From an uncultured bacterium (GTDB taxonomy: Bacteria; Bacteroidota; Bacteroidia; Chitinophagales; CAIODY01), in contig CAIQHW010000178.1 of NCBI GenBank assembly GCA_903871715.1, forward strand, positions 1 through 5,557: a DNA stretch of 5,557 bases, read 5' to 3'. The position numbers and the translations under genes were made by a program. Below the pieces are notes generated by a model. The model worked only from the letters and a program-made list of their open reading frames with translations, searched no databases and was not told the DNA's origin. The first letter of the stretch is position 1; each line of letters opens with the position of its first letter. Positions 1-5,557 of this stretch are shown here, one piece after another.

Positions 1-817
1 AATTTTTTAAATCCCCTGTACACCTATCAAAATCATAAATATCCCTCTGACTATCGTAAATGGGAGATGTGCTAAATGATGTTGTTGGATATGCAAGCAA
101 ACTCCCGTTTAAACAAATAGACGAACATGTGTAATAAATACTTGGATATGGATAAACATTACCAATGTGTTGTACTATAGGAGTTTGAATTCCTAAACTA
201 TTGATTAATACTTTGTAGAAAACATCACTATTGTATTTTCTAACAATCAGCCAATAATCTTTTCCATTTCCATGTTTTACAGCCATTAACAAACCAGGTA
301 CTAATGTATCATTTTGAATTACAATTTGGTCTTTTATGATAACATCACCATAGCCACCATTTAAACTTTTATCTACAATTAGATATCGTAATTTACTTGG
401 TAGATAGTTTCCACTAATGCTCCATTCTAAATCTTCATAAAAGACATAGAATTTATTAGTATCATTCGGAAAGGGTATAGTAATCGCTCCCTTTAATAAA
501 GGATAGTACCCTGACATAATATAGGAATCACCATAAGTGATATGATTAAAGTTAGAGCCATTAGGCATTACTCTGTCTCTACTATCATAAACAAACATAG
601 CATCGCAATAAAAAATCAACTTTCCAGTATGGTCACAAACTGACGTGTTCGATTGAGCCATTTGTGCTTTGCAAGTATCTCCTAAATTAGCTAAAGCAAT
701 ACCAGTTTTAAAATCTAATCCTGCATCATTACCTACTTTCCAATACTGATTTGTCTGTGAAAAAGAATTGAAATTAGCAATTAAAATAACTGAAATAAAA
801 ATTATCGTTTTTTTCAT
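1..817 (-). CDS. Exported beta-propeller-like protein, probable type IX secretion cargo (N-terminal part, cut by window edge)
   Basis: The reading frame opens with ATG at 817 and runs without a stop to base 1, giving 272 residues of a longer protein. Residues 1-20 are a Sec signal peptide: MKK, a hydrophobic stretch, then likely cleavage at SFS|Q, with the Gln+1 often seen in Bacteroidota. The mature start YWKVGNDAGLDF (25-36), the segment GKLIFYCDAMFVYDSRDRVM with NG just after it (65-87), the LRYLIVDKSLNGGYGDV block (143-159), AVKHGNGKDYWLI (179-191) and a closing YDFDRCTG (261-268) follow, in order, the pattern of a large Bacteroidota family of surface or secreted proteins with WD40/PD40-like propeller repeats. 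Those proteins commonly end in a T9SS sorting or gliding-motility C-terminal domain; that end lies outside the window, so secretion by T9SS is inferred. No catalytic motif is visible. The gene follows aroC by 28 bases on the same strand with no convincing terminator or TAnnTTTG box between them, so read-through from aroC is possible. The frame is certain; the family is recognised from memory. Confidence 0.85.
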   Translation of the reverse strand, partial: MKKTIIFISVILIANFNSFSQTNQYWKVGNDAGLDFKTGIALANLGDTCKAQMAQSNTSVCDHTGKLIFYCDAMFVYDSRDRVMPNGSNFNHITYGDSYIMSGYYPLLKGAITIPFPNDTNKFYVFYEDLEWSISGNYLPSKLRYLIVDKSLNGGYGDVIIKDQIVIQNDTLVPGLLMAVKHGNGKDYWLIVRKYNSDVFYKVLINSLGIQTPIVQHIGNVYPYPSIYYTCSSICLNGSLLAYPTTSFSTSPIYDSQRDIYDFDRCTGDLKN

Positions 818-845
818 TTGCTCTTGGTTTTGTTTAAGCAATAAT

Positions 846-1946
846 TTATCGCACTTTATTCATCAACAAAAAATCTGCCACCACACAAGCGGTCATCGCT
901 TCTACAATAGGCACAGCACGGGGTACAGCACATGGGTCGTGTCTGCCTTCGGCTTTTATTTTTATAGCTTTTCCATTTTTAGTGATGCTTTGTTGTTCGG
1001 TAAAAATGGTAGAAATGGGTTTGAAAGCGGTGTTGAAAAACACAGGCATGCCATTGCTAATGCCACCCAACAAGCCGCCACTGTTGTTGGTTTTCGTAGA
1101 AACAGCTTTTTTGTTTTGAACAAACACATCATTGTAATTGCTGCCTTTCATCGCTGCCGATTCAAATCCTTTGCCCAATTCAAAACCTTTAGTAGCGTTG
1201 ATATTTAAAATGGCATGTGCCAATTCAGCCTGAAATTTTCCAAACACAGGTTCGCCTAATCCAACAGGCAAGCCATAAATAGCAGTGCTGATGCAGCCTC
1301 CAACCGTATCGCCTTGTTTTTTTATTTTTTCTAACAAGGAAATCATCTGGTTAGCAATCATTTCATCGGGGCAGCGAACCATACTTTTTTCGATGTTGGC
1401 TTTTAGTTTTTCAATTTCTTTTGTTGAAATATTTTTCTCGAAAAAATCATTTTCAATTTCAAATTTTACTTGCTCAATTTGATTGACCCACGAAACAATT
1501 TCGATGTTATGCTGCGCTAAAAATTGTTTTGCAATTGCACCTGCTGCCACCCAACCCACTGTAACACGTGCACTACTGCGCCCTCCGCCTCGATGGTCTC
1601 TGATGCCATATTTTTTTTCGTAAGTAAAATCGGCATGACCAGGGCGATAGGTTTCTTTCAACCATTCATAATCTTTCGATTTGGCATCGTTGTTTTTAAT
1701 TAAAATAGTGATGGGCGAACCAATAGTTTTACCATCAAAAATGCCCGACATAATTTCAAATTCATCGGCTTCTTTTCGAGATGAAGTGAGATGTGATTGA
1801 TTGGGCTTTCGCCGATTTAATTCGTGCTGAATTTTTTTGAAATCAATTTTTAAATTACTTGGGCAACCATCAATCACAGCACCCACAGCCGCTCCATGCG
1901 ATTCGCCAAAACTGGTAATTTTAAAAATATGCCCAAGTGTGTTCAT
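846..1946 (-). CDS. aroC: Chorismate synthase
   Basis: This enzyme carries out the last shikimate step: cytosolic trans-elimination of phosphate from 5-enolpyruvylshikimate 3-phosphate to give chorismate, using reduced FMN. At 366 residues it has the normal family length. All landmarks are present: GESHG at 14-18 with catalytic His17, RPGHADFTY at 101-109 with the second conserved His104, GGGRSSAR at 120-127, the flavin/substrate loop NNSGG at 287-291 and GGISNG at 294-299, and RHDPC at 335-339 with Asp337. One oddity lies in the second signature: many AroC proteins read SARET followed by RVAAGA, whereas this one has Val128 in place of Glu and Trp132 in place of Arg. The ATG at 1946 overlaps the TGA of the upstream nucleotidyltransferase gene as ATGA, which supports this start and suggests translational coupling. 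No separate promoter is visible, so expression probably depends on the operon promoter near 3165 or on one hidden in upstream coding sequence. Identification is secure. Confidence 0.98.
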   Translation of the reverse strand: MNTLGHIFKITSFGESHGAAVGAVIDGCPSNLKIDFKKIQHELNRRKPNQSHLTSSRKEADEFEIMSGIFDGKTIGSPITILIKNNDAKSKDYEWLKETYRPGHADFTYEKKYGIRDHRGGGRSSARVTVGWVAAGAIAKQFLAQHNIEIVSWVNQIEQVKFEIENDFFEKNISTKEIEKLKANIEKSMVRCPDEMIANQMISLLEKIKKQGDTVGGCISTAIYGLPVGLGEPVFGKFQAELAHAILNINATKGFELGKGFESAAMKGSNYNDVFVQNKKAVSTKTNNSGGLLGGISNGMPVFFNTAFKPISTIFTEQQSITKNGKAIKIKAEGRHDPCAVPRAVPIVEAMTACVVADFLLMNKVR

Positions 1947-2413
1947 TTTTTTTTGTTGAAAATTTTTTGTAGTTCTTCTACATCGCTTTTATCTTTTGCT
2001 CTATCGCTGCTCATTTTTGAAATAATTAAATGCTTGTAATGAATAATCGGCAATCGAATATTTTCAACTTCCGAAAATGTTTTTTGTTGGTTGGCATCCT
2101 CATATTCCACACCCGAAATTCGAGTTAAAAAATCAATTTTATTCGGTTCATCACCAATTGTAAAAACATGGTGTTCTTCAAAATTCATTTGTTGTAAAAA
2201 ATCTAAATCATCTTTTTCAAAATCACATTTTGTAAGTGCTGCAATAAATTTTTGTTTGTTTTCGTTGCTGGGTTTTAACCACAAGTCCATATCGCCAGTT
2301 GTTCTTCGATAACCATAGAACACAACAGCATAGCCACCTACAAGCATAAAATCTACTTTCTCTGTTAAAAGAGCCTTAAAAATTTCTTGATGTTCTTCGA
2401 TAAAAATATTCAT
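1943..2413 (-). CDS. Small nucleotidyltransferase-fold protein (DUF6036/AbiEii-like)
   Basis: The protein has 156 residues and the minimal nucleotidyltransferase layout: LVGGYAV at 24-30 (the GG motif), then RRTTGDMDLWL at 36-46 with the metal-binding pair Asp41 and Asp43, and a third acidic position Asp94 in NKIDFL. A C-terminal helix carries KMSSDRAKDKSDVEEL (133-148), the K-x(4)-R-x-KD-x(2)-D pattern common in stand-alone bacterial proteins of this fold, including AbiEii-type toxins. All three acidic residues are present, so it may be catalytically active, but neither the nucleotide nor the acceptor can be read from sequence. Relatives include toxin-antitoxin and abortive-infection components as well as many proteins of unknown role. 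Its ATG follows the stop of the 57-residue gene after one base, and its TGA overlaps the ATG of aroC. A housekeeping role tied to aroC cannot be excluded. The fold is fairly sure; the function is not known. Confidence 0.85.
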   Translation of the reverse strand: MNIFIEEHQEIFKALLTEKVDFMLVGGYAVVFYGYRRTTGDMDLWLKPSNENKQKFIAALTKCDFEKDDLDFLQQMNFEEHHVFTIGDEPNKIDFLTRISGVEYEDANQQKTFSEVENIRLPIIHYKHLIISKMSSDRAKDKSDVEELQKIFNKKK

Positions 2414-2414
2414 G

Positions 2415-2588
2415 CTACAAAATAAATTTTATGCGCTTGTTCCAATTTTTATTGGGTTGATAATGGTAAACTCGTTTTATCAGTTCAACCGTTTGTCGAA
2501 TATTTTCGATGCCCGATAACGAAAGCGAATAATCAATTTCGGCTTGCTCCAATTCTTTGTGCGATTTGTAAAATTTTATTCGTTTCAT
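2415..2588 (-). CDS. 57-residue protein of unknown function, partner of the nucleotidyltransferase gene
   Basis: This short gene starts at ATG 2588-2586, overlapping the upstream stop as TAATG, and ends with TAG at 2417-2415, one base before the nucleotidyltransferase start. It fills exactly the space between its two neighbours, which is the main argument that it is real. The product starts MKRIKFYKSHKELEQAEIDY, continues with a probably helical middle ending in ELIKRVYHY (35-43), and has a basic tail (NKNWNKRIKF, 47-56). There is no signal peptide or membrane segment. Small proteins with a similar opening (a short strand, then an acidic helix with AE-x-DY and a later ELI-x(2)-Y) occur, to my recollection, directly before nucleotidyltransferase genes in other Bacteroidota, so I read it as the first half of a two-gene module. 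It could be an antitoxin-like or regulatory partner, but that is inference. It lacks the R-x(4-6)-H motif of a HEPN toxin. Confidence 0.75.
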   Translation of the reverse strand: MKRIKFYKSHKELEQAEIDYSLSLSGIENIRQTVELIKRVYHYQPNKNWNKRIKFIL

Positions 2589-3148
2589 TAAAAAATATTT
2601 AACAGTTTAAACACCACACCAATCATGATTATTACACCCAACAACACATACACCTCCACATGTTTCACCATTTTTTTTTCGTTCGGAATCACTTTGCTCA
2701 TCTCAATTTCACGAACAATTACATGCACTTCGGCTGCAAATTTTTTGTTGAAATAATAGTTTTGTGTGGGCGCCGAATCCACATCAAAACCATCCAATTT
2801 ATCATTGCGATAAAAATCAATTCCTTCTTCGGCAATGCGGTCTTCAAAATGTTTTACATCGCCCAACGGCACCGAAAAAACAATGCCTTCTTCTTGATAC
2901 GCCGCCACATTTTGTAGGTGTTCATGCTTTTCTTTTTCTACATCAATATACTCTTGCTTTTGTTTCTCAATTTTTTCTTGATGCCTTTTTAATGCAAGCT
3001 GCAAGCTGCTTTGCAGGCTTTGTTCGTTAATTAAAAATAGGGCTGCATCCACCGCATCTTTTTCAAAATCGGCATCGTTTACTACTACCTCAAACAACTG
3101 TTTAGGTTTGTAGTGCATGAATAAAGGATAAAAACGATTGCCTTGCAT
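2588..3148 (-). CDS. Unrecognised coiled-coil protein with one C-terminal membrane segment
   Basis: I do not recognise the family. The 186-residue frame has four visible parts. Residues 11-50 form an amphipathic alpha/beta start containing KQLFEVVVNDADF. Residues 50-82 are rich in Lys, Glu and Gln with heptad-like spacing, so probably a coiled coil. Residues 86-133 look like a small alpha/beta unit (GIVFSVPLGDVKHFEDRIAEEGIDF and on). Residues 165-184 are a hydrophobic segment (VEVYVLLGVIIMIGVVFKLL) followed by only two residues. With no N-terminal signal, this suggests tail-anchoring: one membrane helix at the end and the bulk in the cytoplasm. Two starts are possible: ATG at 3148, or ATG at 3118 (Met11), giving 176 residues. 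The TAnnTTTG box at 3168-3161 would leave a leader of only a few bases for the first, so Met11 may be the true start. It is the first gene of the minus-strand operon, and its TAA overlaps the next ATG as TAATG. Confidence 0.75.
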   Translation of the reverse strand: MQGNRFYPLFMHYKPKQLFEVVVNDADFEKDAVDAALFLINEQSLQSSLQLALKRHQEKIEKQKQEYIDVEKEKHEHLQNVAAYQEEGIVFSVPLGDVKHFEDRIAEEGIDFYRNDKLDGFDVDSAPTQNYYFNKKFAAEVHVIVREIEMSKVIPNEKKMVKHVEVYVLLGVIIMIGVVFKLLNIF

Positions 3149-3160
3149 GATAGCTATTCA

Positions 3161-3168
3161 CAAAGATA
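3161..3168 (-). promoter_or_regulatory. Bacteroidota -7 promoter box for the minus-strand operon
   Basis: Read on the minus strand, these bases are TATCTTTG, a perfect match to the Bacteroidota primary-sigma -7 consensus TAnnTTTG. A transcript starting a few bases beyond it would begin near 3155. That is almost at the 3148 ATG but a normal distance from the 3118 ATG. I found no clear -33 TTTG at the expected spacing, so the call rests on the -7 box and its position. Confidence 0.5.
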
Positions 3169-3180
3169 TTTTTTGAAACG

Positions 3181-3188
3181 TATCTTTG
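3181..3188 (+). promoter_or_regulatory. Bacteroidota -7 promoter box for the SDR gene
   Basis: TATCTTTG matches the TAnnTTTG consensus exactly and ends 26 bases before the ATG at 3215. That spacing gives a short normal leader. It argues that translation begins at 3215 or 3227 and not at the in-frame ATG at 3143, which lies upstream of this promoter. No clear -33 element was found. Confidence 0.55.
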
Positions 3189-3214
3189 GTAATTGTTCGT
3201 ATTTTTTTTACCAA

Positions 3215-3922
3215 ATGAATATCAAAATGGAACTAGAAAATAAAATAGCAGTAGTTACAGGAGTAAGTAAAGGAATCGGCAAAGCCACTGTGGAAGCCTT
3301 ATTGCAAGCAGGTACAAAAGTGGTGGGTTGGGGACGAACTGCACCACATGGCATTATAAGCAATGATTTTTTATTTGTTCCATGCGATGTAAGAAAGGTG
3401 AATGATGTGGCAAAAGCCATTAATATTACTACTGACAAGTGGGGCGAAAAAATTGACATTTTAATCAACAATGCTGGCTTGGGCTATTTTAATTTGATGG
3501 AAGAAATTACGCTGATGCAATGGGATGAAATGTTTGATACCAATGTGAAAGGCACATTTTTATGTTGCAAAGTTATTTTGCCGTTGATGAAAAAAAACAA
3601 GTTTGGGCATATCATCAACATATCGTCCATTGCAGGCACACAGGGCATTCCAGAAGGAACAGCTTATTGTGCTACAAAATTTGCAGTGAGAGGTTTTTCG
3701 CAAAGTTTGTTTAAAGAAGCACGACCACACAATGTGAAAGTGAGTTGTGTTTATCCCGGTTCGGTGAAAACAGAATTCTTTAAAAACTATCCAACAATAA
3801 CTACCAACGATGATATGATGAAGCCCGAAGATATTGCCTCTTCGTTGATTCATATTTTGCAAACGCCCGAAAATATTTTGCCTGTTGATTTGGAATTAAG
3901 ACCAATGAAAACGAAAATGTAA
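3215..3922 (+). CDS. Short-chain dehydrogenase/reductase, NADP(H)-type
   Basis: This is a classical SDR of 235 residues with a Rossmann fold, reducing or oxidising a carbonyl/alcohol substrate in the cytosol. Numbered from the ATG at 3215, the cofactor motif TGVSKGIG is at 15-22, NNAG at 85-88, the catalytic Asn at 110, Ser138 in NISSIAG, and Tyr151/Lys155 in YCATK. PGSVKTEF follows the active site, as is usual in the family. Lys19 inside the glycine motif and Arg41 after the second strand are basic residues typical of NADP(H)-preferring members. The substrate cannot be told; 3-ketoacyl-ACP reductase-like and sepiapterin-reductase-like annotations are both plausible. The frame stays open back to an ATG at 3143, but that would add 24 residues that do not fit the fold, overlap the divergent gene and start upstream of the promoter box. 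ATG 3227 (MELENK) is an alternative start. The gene stands alone on its strand before the ABC-F gene, 72 bases away. Confidence 0.93.
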   Translation: MNIKMELENKIAVVTGVSKGIGKATVEALLQAGTKVVGWGRTAPHGIISNDFLFVPCDVRKVNDVAKAINITTDKWGEKIDILINNAGLGYFNLMEEITLMQWDEMFDTNVKGTFLCCKVILPLMKKNKFGHIINISSIAGTQGIPEGTAYCATKFAVRGFSQSLFKEARPHNVKVSCVYPGSVKTEFFKNYPTITTNDDMMKPEDIASSLIHILQTPENILPVDLELRPMKTKM

Positions 3923-3936
3923 TCTGCTAAAACCAT

Positions 3937-3966
3937 CGCAAAGCCCTTTTAATTCATAGCTTTGCG
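3937..3966. repeat. 8-base inverted repeat between the SDR and ABC-F genes, possible weak terminator
   Basis: CGCAAAGC (3937-3944) and GCTTTGCG (3959-3966) are perfect inverted copies around a 14-base loop, 14 bases after the SDR stop. A T-rich stretch begins only six bases later, after CCCCAA, so it is a poor intrinsic terminator. The right arm also contains most of a TAnnTTTG promoter box. It may act as a terminator for the SDR transcript, as a regulatory hairpin or operator at the next promoter, or have no role. Confidence 0.4.
3957..3964 (+). promoter_or_regulatory. Bacteroidota -7 promoter box for the ABC-F gene
   Basis: TAGCTTTG matches TAnnTTTG exactly and ends 30 bases before the ATG at 3995, nearly the same spacing as for the SDR gene. 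This suggests that the ABC-F gene has its own promoter. No -33 TTTG was found at the usual distance. Confidence 0.45.
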
Positions 3967-3994
3967 CCCCAATTTTTTATTTTAAAAACGAATT

Positions 3995-5557
3995 ATGCAC
4001 TACGCAAGTTTTGAAAATGTGAGCAAGAGTTATGGCATTCAACCGCTGTTTCAAAATTTTACTTTACACATTAATGAAGGCGAAAAAATTGCTTTAATTG
4101 CCCGAAACGGAAGCGGTAAAAGCACATTGTTAAGAATATTGTGTGGCACCGAAACACCCGACAGTGGCAAGGTGTGGGTGCATAAAGATGTGCATGTAGC
4201 GATGCTTACTCAAGAACCCATTTTTGATGAACAAAAAACAGCGCTGGAAAATATTTTCGACCATCCCAATCCCCAATGGCAGTTGATAAAAGAATATGAA
4301 GCCTTGTTGCAAAACAATGCCGAGTCGCCAAGAATGATGGAATTGATGACGCAAATTGATGAACAAAATGCTTGGGGAATGGAGCAAGAAATTCATACCG
4401 TTATCAGCAAATTGAAGATTAATTTTTTGCAACAACCCATGCATACTTTAAGCGGTGGGCAACGCAAACGTGTGGCATTGGCAAAAACTTTGATTGACGT
4501 AGGATTCAACGCCCAACACACTTTGTTGGTGTTGGATGAACCAACAAACCATTTAGATTTTGGTATGATTGAATGGTTGGAACATTTTATTGCCGAGCAT
4601 CAAATCACTTTATTGTTGGTAACACACGACCGCTATTTTTTGGATAATGTTTGTAATAAAATTGCCGAAATAGAAAACAACAAAGTGTTTTTGTATGAAG
4701 GCAATTACGCTTATTTTTTAGAGAAAAAAGCTGAAAGAGAAATTGCCGCAGCCAGCGAATTGGAAAAGAATAAAAACATTTTTCGCCGCGAATTGGAATG
4801 GATGCGCAAGCAACCCAAAGCACGAACTACTAAATCGAAATCGCGAATTGATGCATTTGAAGATGTGAAGGCAAATGCTATGAAACGCAAGCAGGACTTG
4901 GAAATGCAGCTACAAGTAAAAATGAATCGCTTGGGTGGAAAAATTGTGGAGCTAAAAAAAGTGTATCAAAATTTTGGCGAAAAAAGCATTTTAAAAGGCT
5001 TTGATTACACTTTTAAAAAAGGTGAAAGAGTGGGCATTGTTGGCTCGAATGGAGTTGGCAAAACTACTTTTCTACAAATTATTCAAGGTAATTTGCAACC
5101 GGAAAGTGGGAAAGTAAATATTGGCGAAACTGTTGTATTTGGCAATTTCGACCAACGTGGCATGGACATTAAAGATGATAAACGAGTGATTGAATGGGTG
5201 AAAGACATTGCCGAAAATTTCCCTTTAGCTGATGGCACAAAGCTAAGCCCAGCCTTATTTTTAGAACGATTTTTGTTTAACGCTGAAAAACAATACACCT
5301 ATCTTTCCAAATTAAGTGGTGGCGAAAAAAAGCGATTGCAATTATTGAGTGTGTTGTATCAAAATCCAAACTTTTTGGTGTTGGATGAACCCACGAATGA
5401 TTTGGATTTATTGACGTTGCAGGTGTTGGAAGAATTTATGGACAACTATCAAGGCTGTGTTATTATCGTATCACACGACCGCTATTTTTTGGATAAATTA
5501 GTTGACCATTTATTGGTGTTTGAAGGCGATGGTGTGATTAGCGATTTCCCTGGCACT
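3995..5557 (+). CDS. uup: ABC-F family ATPase, Uup type (C-terminal end cut by window edge)
   Basis: The frame is open for 521 codons from ATG 3995 to the last base; relatives run to roughly 620-640 residues, so the C-terminal region is missing. Two ABC ATPase domains lie in one chain without membrane segments, as in ribosome-acting ABC-F proteins. Domain 1: Walker A ARNGSGKS at 36-43, LSGGQ at 152-156, Walker B ending in Asp181 with catalytic Glu182, and switch His211. Domain 2: GSNGVGKT at 350-357, LSGGE at 440-444, Asp464/Glu465, and His494. The linker holds RRELEWMRKQPKARTTK (264-280), and the second domain has PTNDLD; both are typical of Uup, which acts at the ribosome and has been linked to DNA-transposition phenotypes in E. 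coli. Both ATP sites keep their catalytic residues. The first Walker A begins with Ala36 in place of the usual Gly. A 25-base stretch covering each His-switch is identical at DNA level between domains. The start has its own TAnnTTTG box 30 bases upstream. Confidence 0.93.
   Translation, partial: MHYASFENVSKSYGIQPLFQNFTLHINEGEKIALIARNGSGKSTLLRILCGTETPDSGKVWVHKDVHVAMLTQEPIFDEQKTALENIFDHPNPQWQLIKEYEALLQNNAESPRMMELMTQIDEQNAWGMEQEIHTVISKLKINFLQQPMHTLSGGQRKRVALAKTLIDVGFNAQHTLLVLDEPTNHLDFGMIEWLEHFIAEHQITLLLVTHDRYFLDNVCNKIAEIENNKVFLYEGNYAYFLEKKAEREIAAASELEKNKNIFRRELEWMRKQPKARTTKSKSRIDAFEDVKANAMKRKQDLEMQLQVKMNRLGGKIVELKKVYQNFGEKSILKGFDYTFKKGERVGIVGSNGVGKTTFLQIIQGNLQPESGKVNIGETVVFGNFDQRGMDIKDDKRVIEWVKDIAENFPLADGTKLSPALFLERFLFNAEKQYTYLSKLSGGEKKRLQLLSVLYQNPNFLVLDEPTNDLDLLTLQVLEEFMDNYQGCVIIVSHDRYFLDKLVDHLLVFEGDGVISDFPGT

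Larger units (their letters stand above)
3161..3188. repeat. 8-base inverted repeat formed by two divergent -7 boxes
   Basis: CAAAGATA at 3161-3168 and TATCTTTG at 3181-3188 are perfect inverted copies separated by 12 bases. Each arm reads outward as TAnnTTTG towards its own gene set. The symmetry could simply come from two promoters with the same box back to back, or it could also be an operator. Arm-centre spacing is 20 bases, about two helical turns. Confidence 0.6.

Noticed and set aside
818..845. Possible terminator or promoter between aroC and the exported protein gene
   Set aside because: Only a weak 5-base TTGCT/AGCAA pairing without a clear T-run and no TAnnTTTG box were found, so no feature is called.
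768..1208. 146-codon open frame on the plus strand
   Set aside because: It lies antisense across the 3' end of aroC and the start of the exported protein gene. Its translation is rich in Phe, His and Ser with no motif, typical of the shadow of a real gene.
1942..1954. T-rich run at the NTase/aroC junction as a terminator
   Set aside because: On the transcribed minus strand this is an A-run encoding the Lys-rich C-terminus of the nucleotidyltransferase, and there is no hairpin before it.
2660..3030. Two plus-strand open frames opposite the membrane-anchored protein gene
   Set aside because: The opposite strand is tightly coupled to its downstream genes and has a plausible coiled coil plus membrane helix; these frames give His/Phe-rich shadow translations.
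3208..3862. Two minus-strand open frames inside the SDR gene (3208-3471, 3560-3862)
   Set aside because: They are antisense to the complete SDR motifs and show no protein-like features of their own.
4130..5298. Three minus-strand open frames (4130-4444, 4605-4823, 5083-5298)
   Set aside because: All are antisense to the ABC-F coding sequence, whose two ATPase domains are intact and continuous. None has a recognisable domain or promoter.
1..5557. CRISPR array, tRNA, rRNA or insertion sequence
   Set aside because: No regularly spaced repeats, cloverleaf-like sequence, transposase motif or flanking terminal repeats were seen on reading both strands.

Overview
The window looks like a piece of an AT-rich genome from the phylum Bacteroidota. 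Four things point that way. The left-edge protein has the repeat layout of secreted or surface beta-propeller proteins that in this phylum usually end in a type IX secretion or gliding-motility C-terminal domain. Three copies of the Bacteroidota -7 promoter box TAnnTTTG lie between genes. The start codons lack clear Shine-Dalgarno sequences. The Uup-type ABC-F protein and the chorismate synthase also read like Bacteroidota versions. I cannot place it below phylum; a Chitinophagales or Sphingobacteriales relative is a guess.

Layout. The left 3.15 kb is read on the minus strand. From its promoter end at about 3170 it runs leftwards through an unrecognised C-terminally membrane-anchored coiled-coil protein (2588-3148), an unrecognised 57-residue protein (2415-2588), a small nucleotidyltransferase-fold protein (1943-2413), chorismate synthase AroC (846-1946), and after a 28-base gap the N-terminal 272 residues of an exported beta-propeller-like protein that leaves the window at base 1. 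The first four genes are joined by a TAATG overlap, a 1-base gap and an ATGA overlap, so they are very probably one translationally coupled operon. The right 2.3 kb is read on the plus strand: a short-chain dehydrogenase/reductase (3215-3922) and an ABC-F ATPase of the Uup type (3995 to the right edge, cut).

Between the two arms is a 66-base divergent promoter region (3149-3214) with two outward-facing TAnnTTTG boxes that form a perfect 8-base inverted repeat. A third box lies 30 bases before the ABC-F start, inside the right arm of another 8-base inverted repeat.

The genes do not form an obvious single pathway. AroC makes chorismate for aromatic amino acids and related products; the ABC-F protein is a ribosome-associated ATPase; the SDR is a general NADP(H) oxidoreductase. 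The least explained part is the operon upstream of aroC, where a small-protein/nucleotidyltransferase pair sits between a membrane-anchored protein and a core shikimate-pathway enzyme. I saw no tRNA, rRNA, CRISPR array, insertion sequence or phage gene. No stretch longer than 300 bases lacks a gene.
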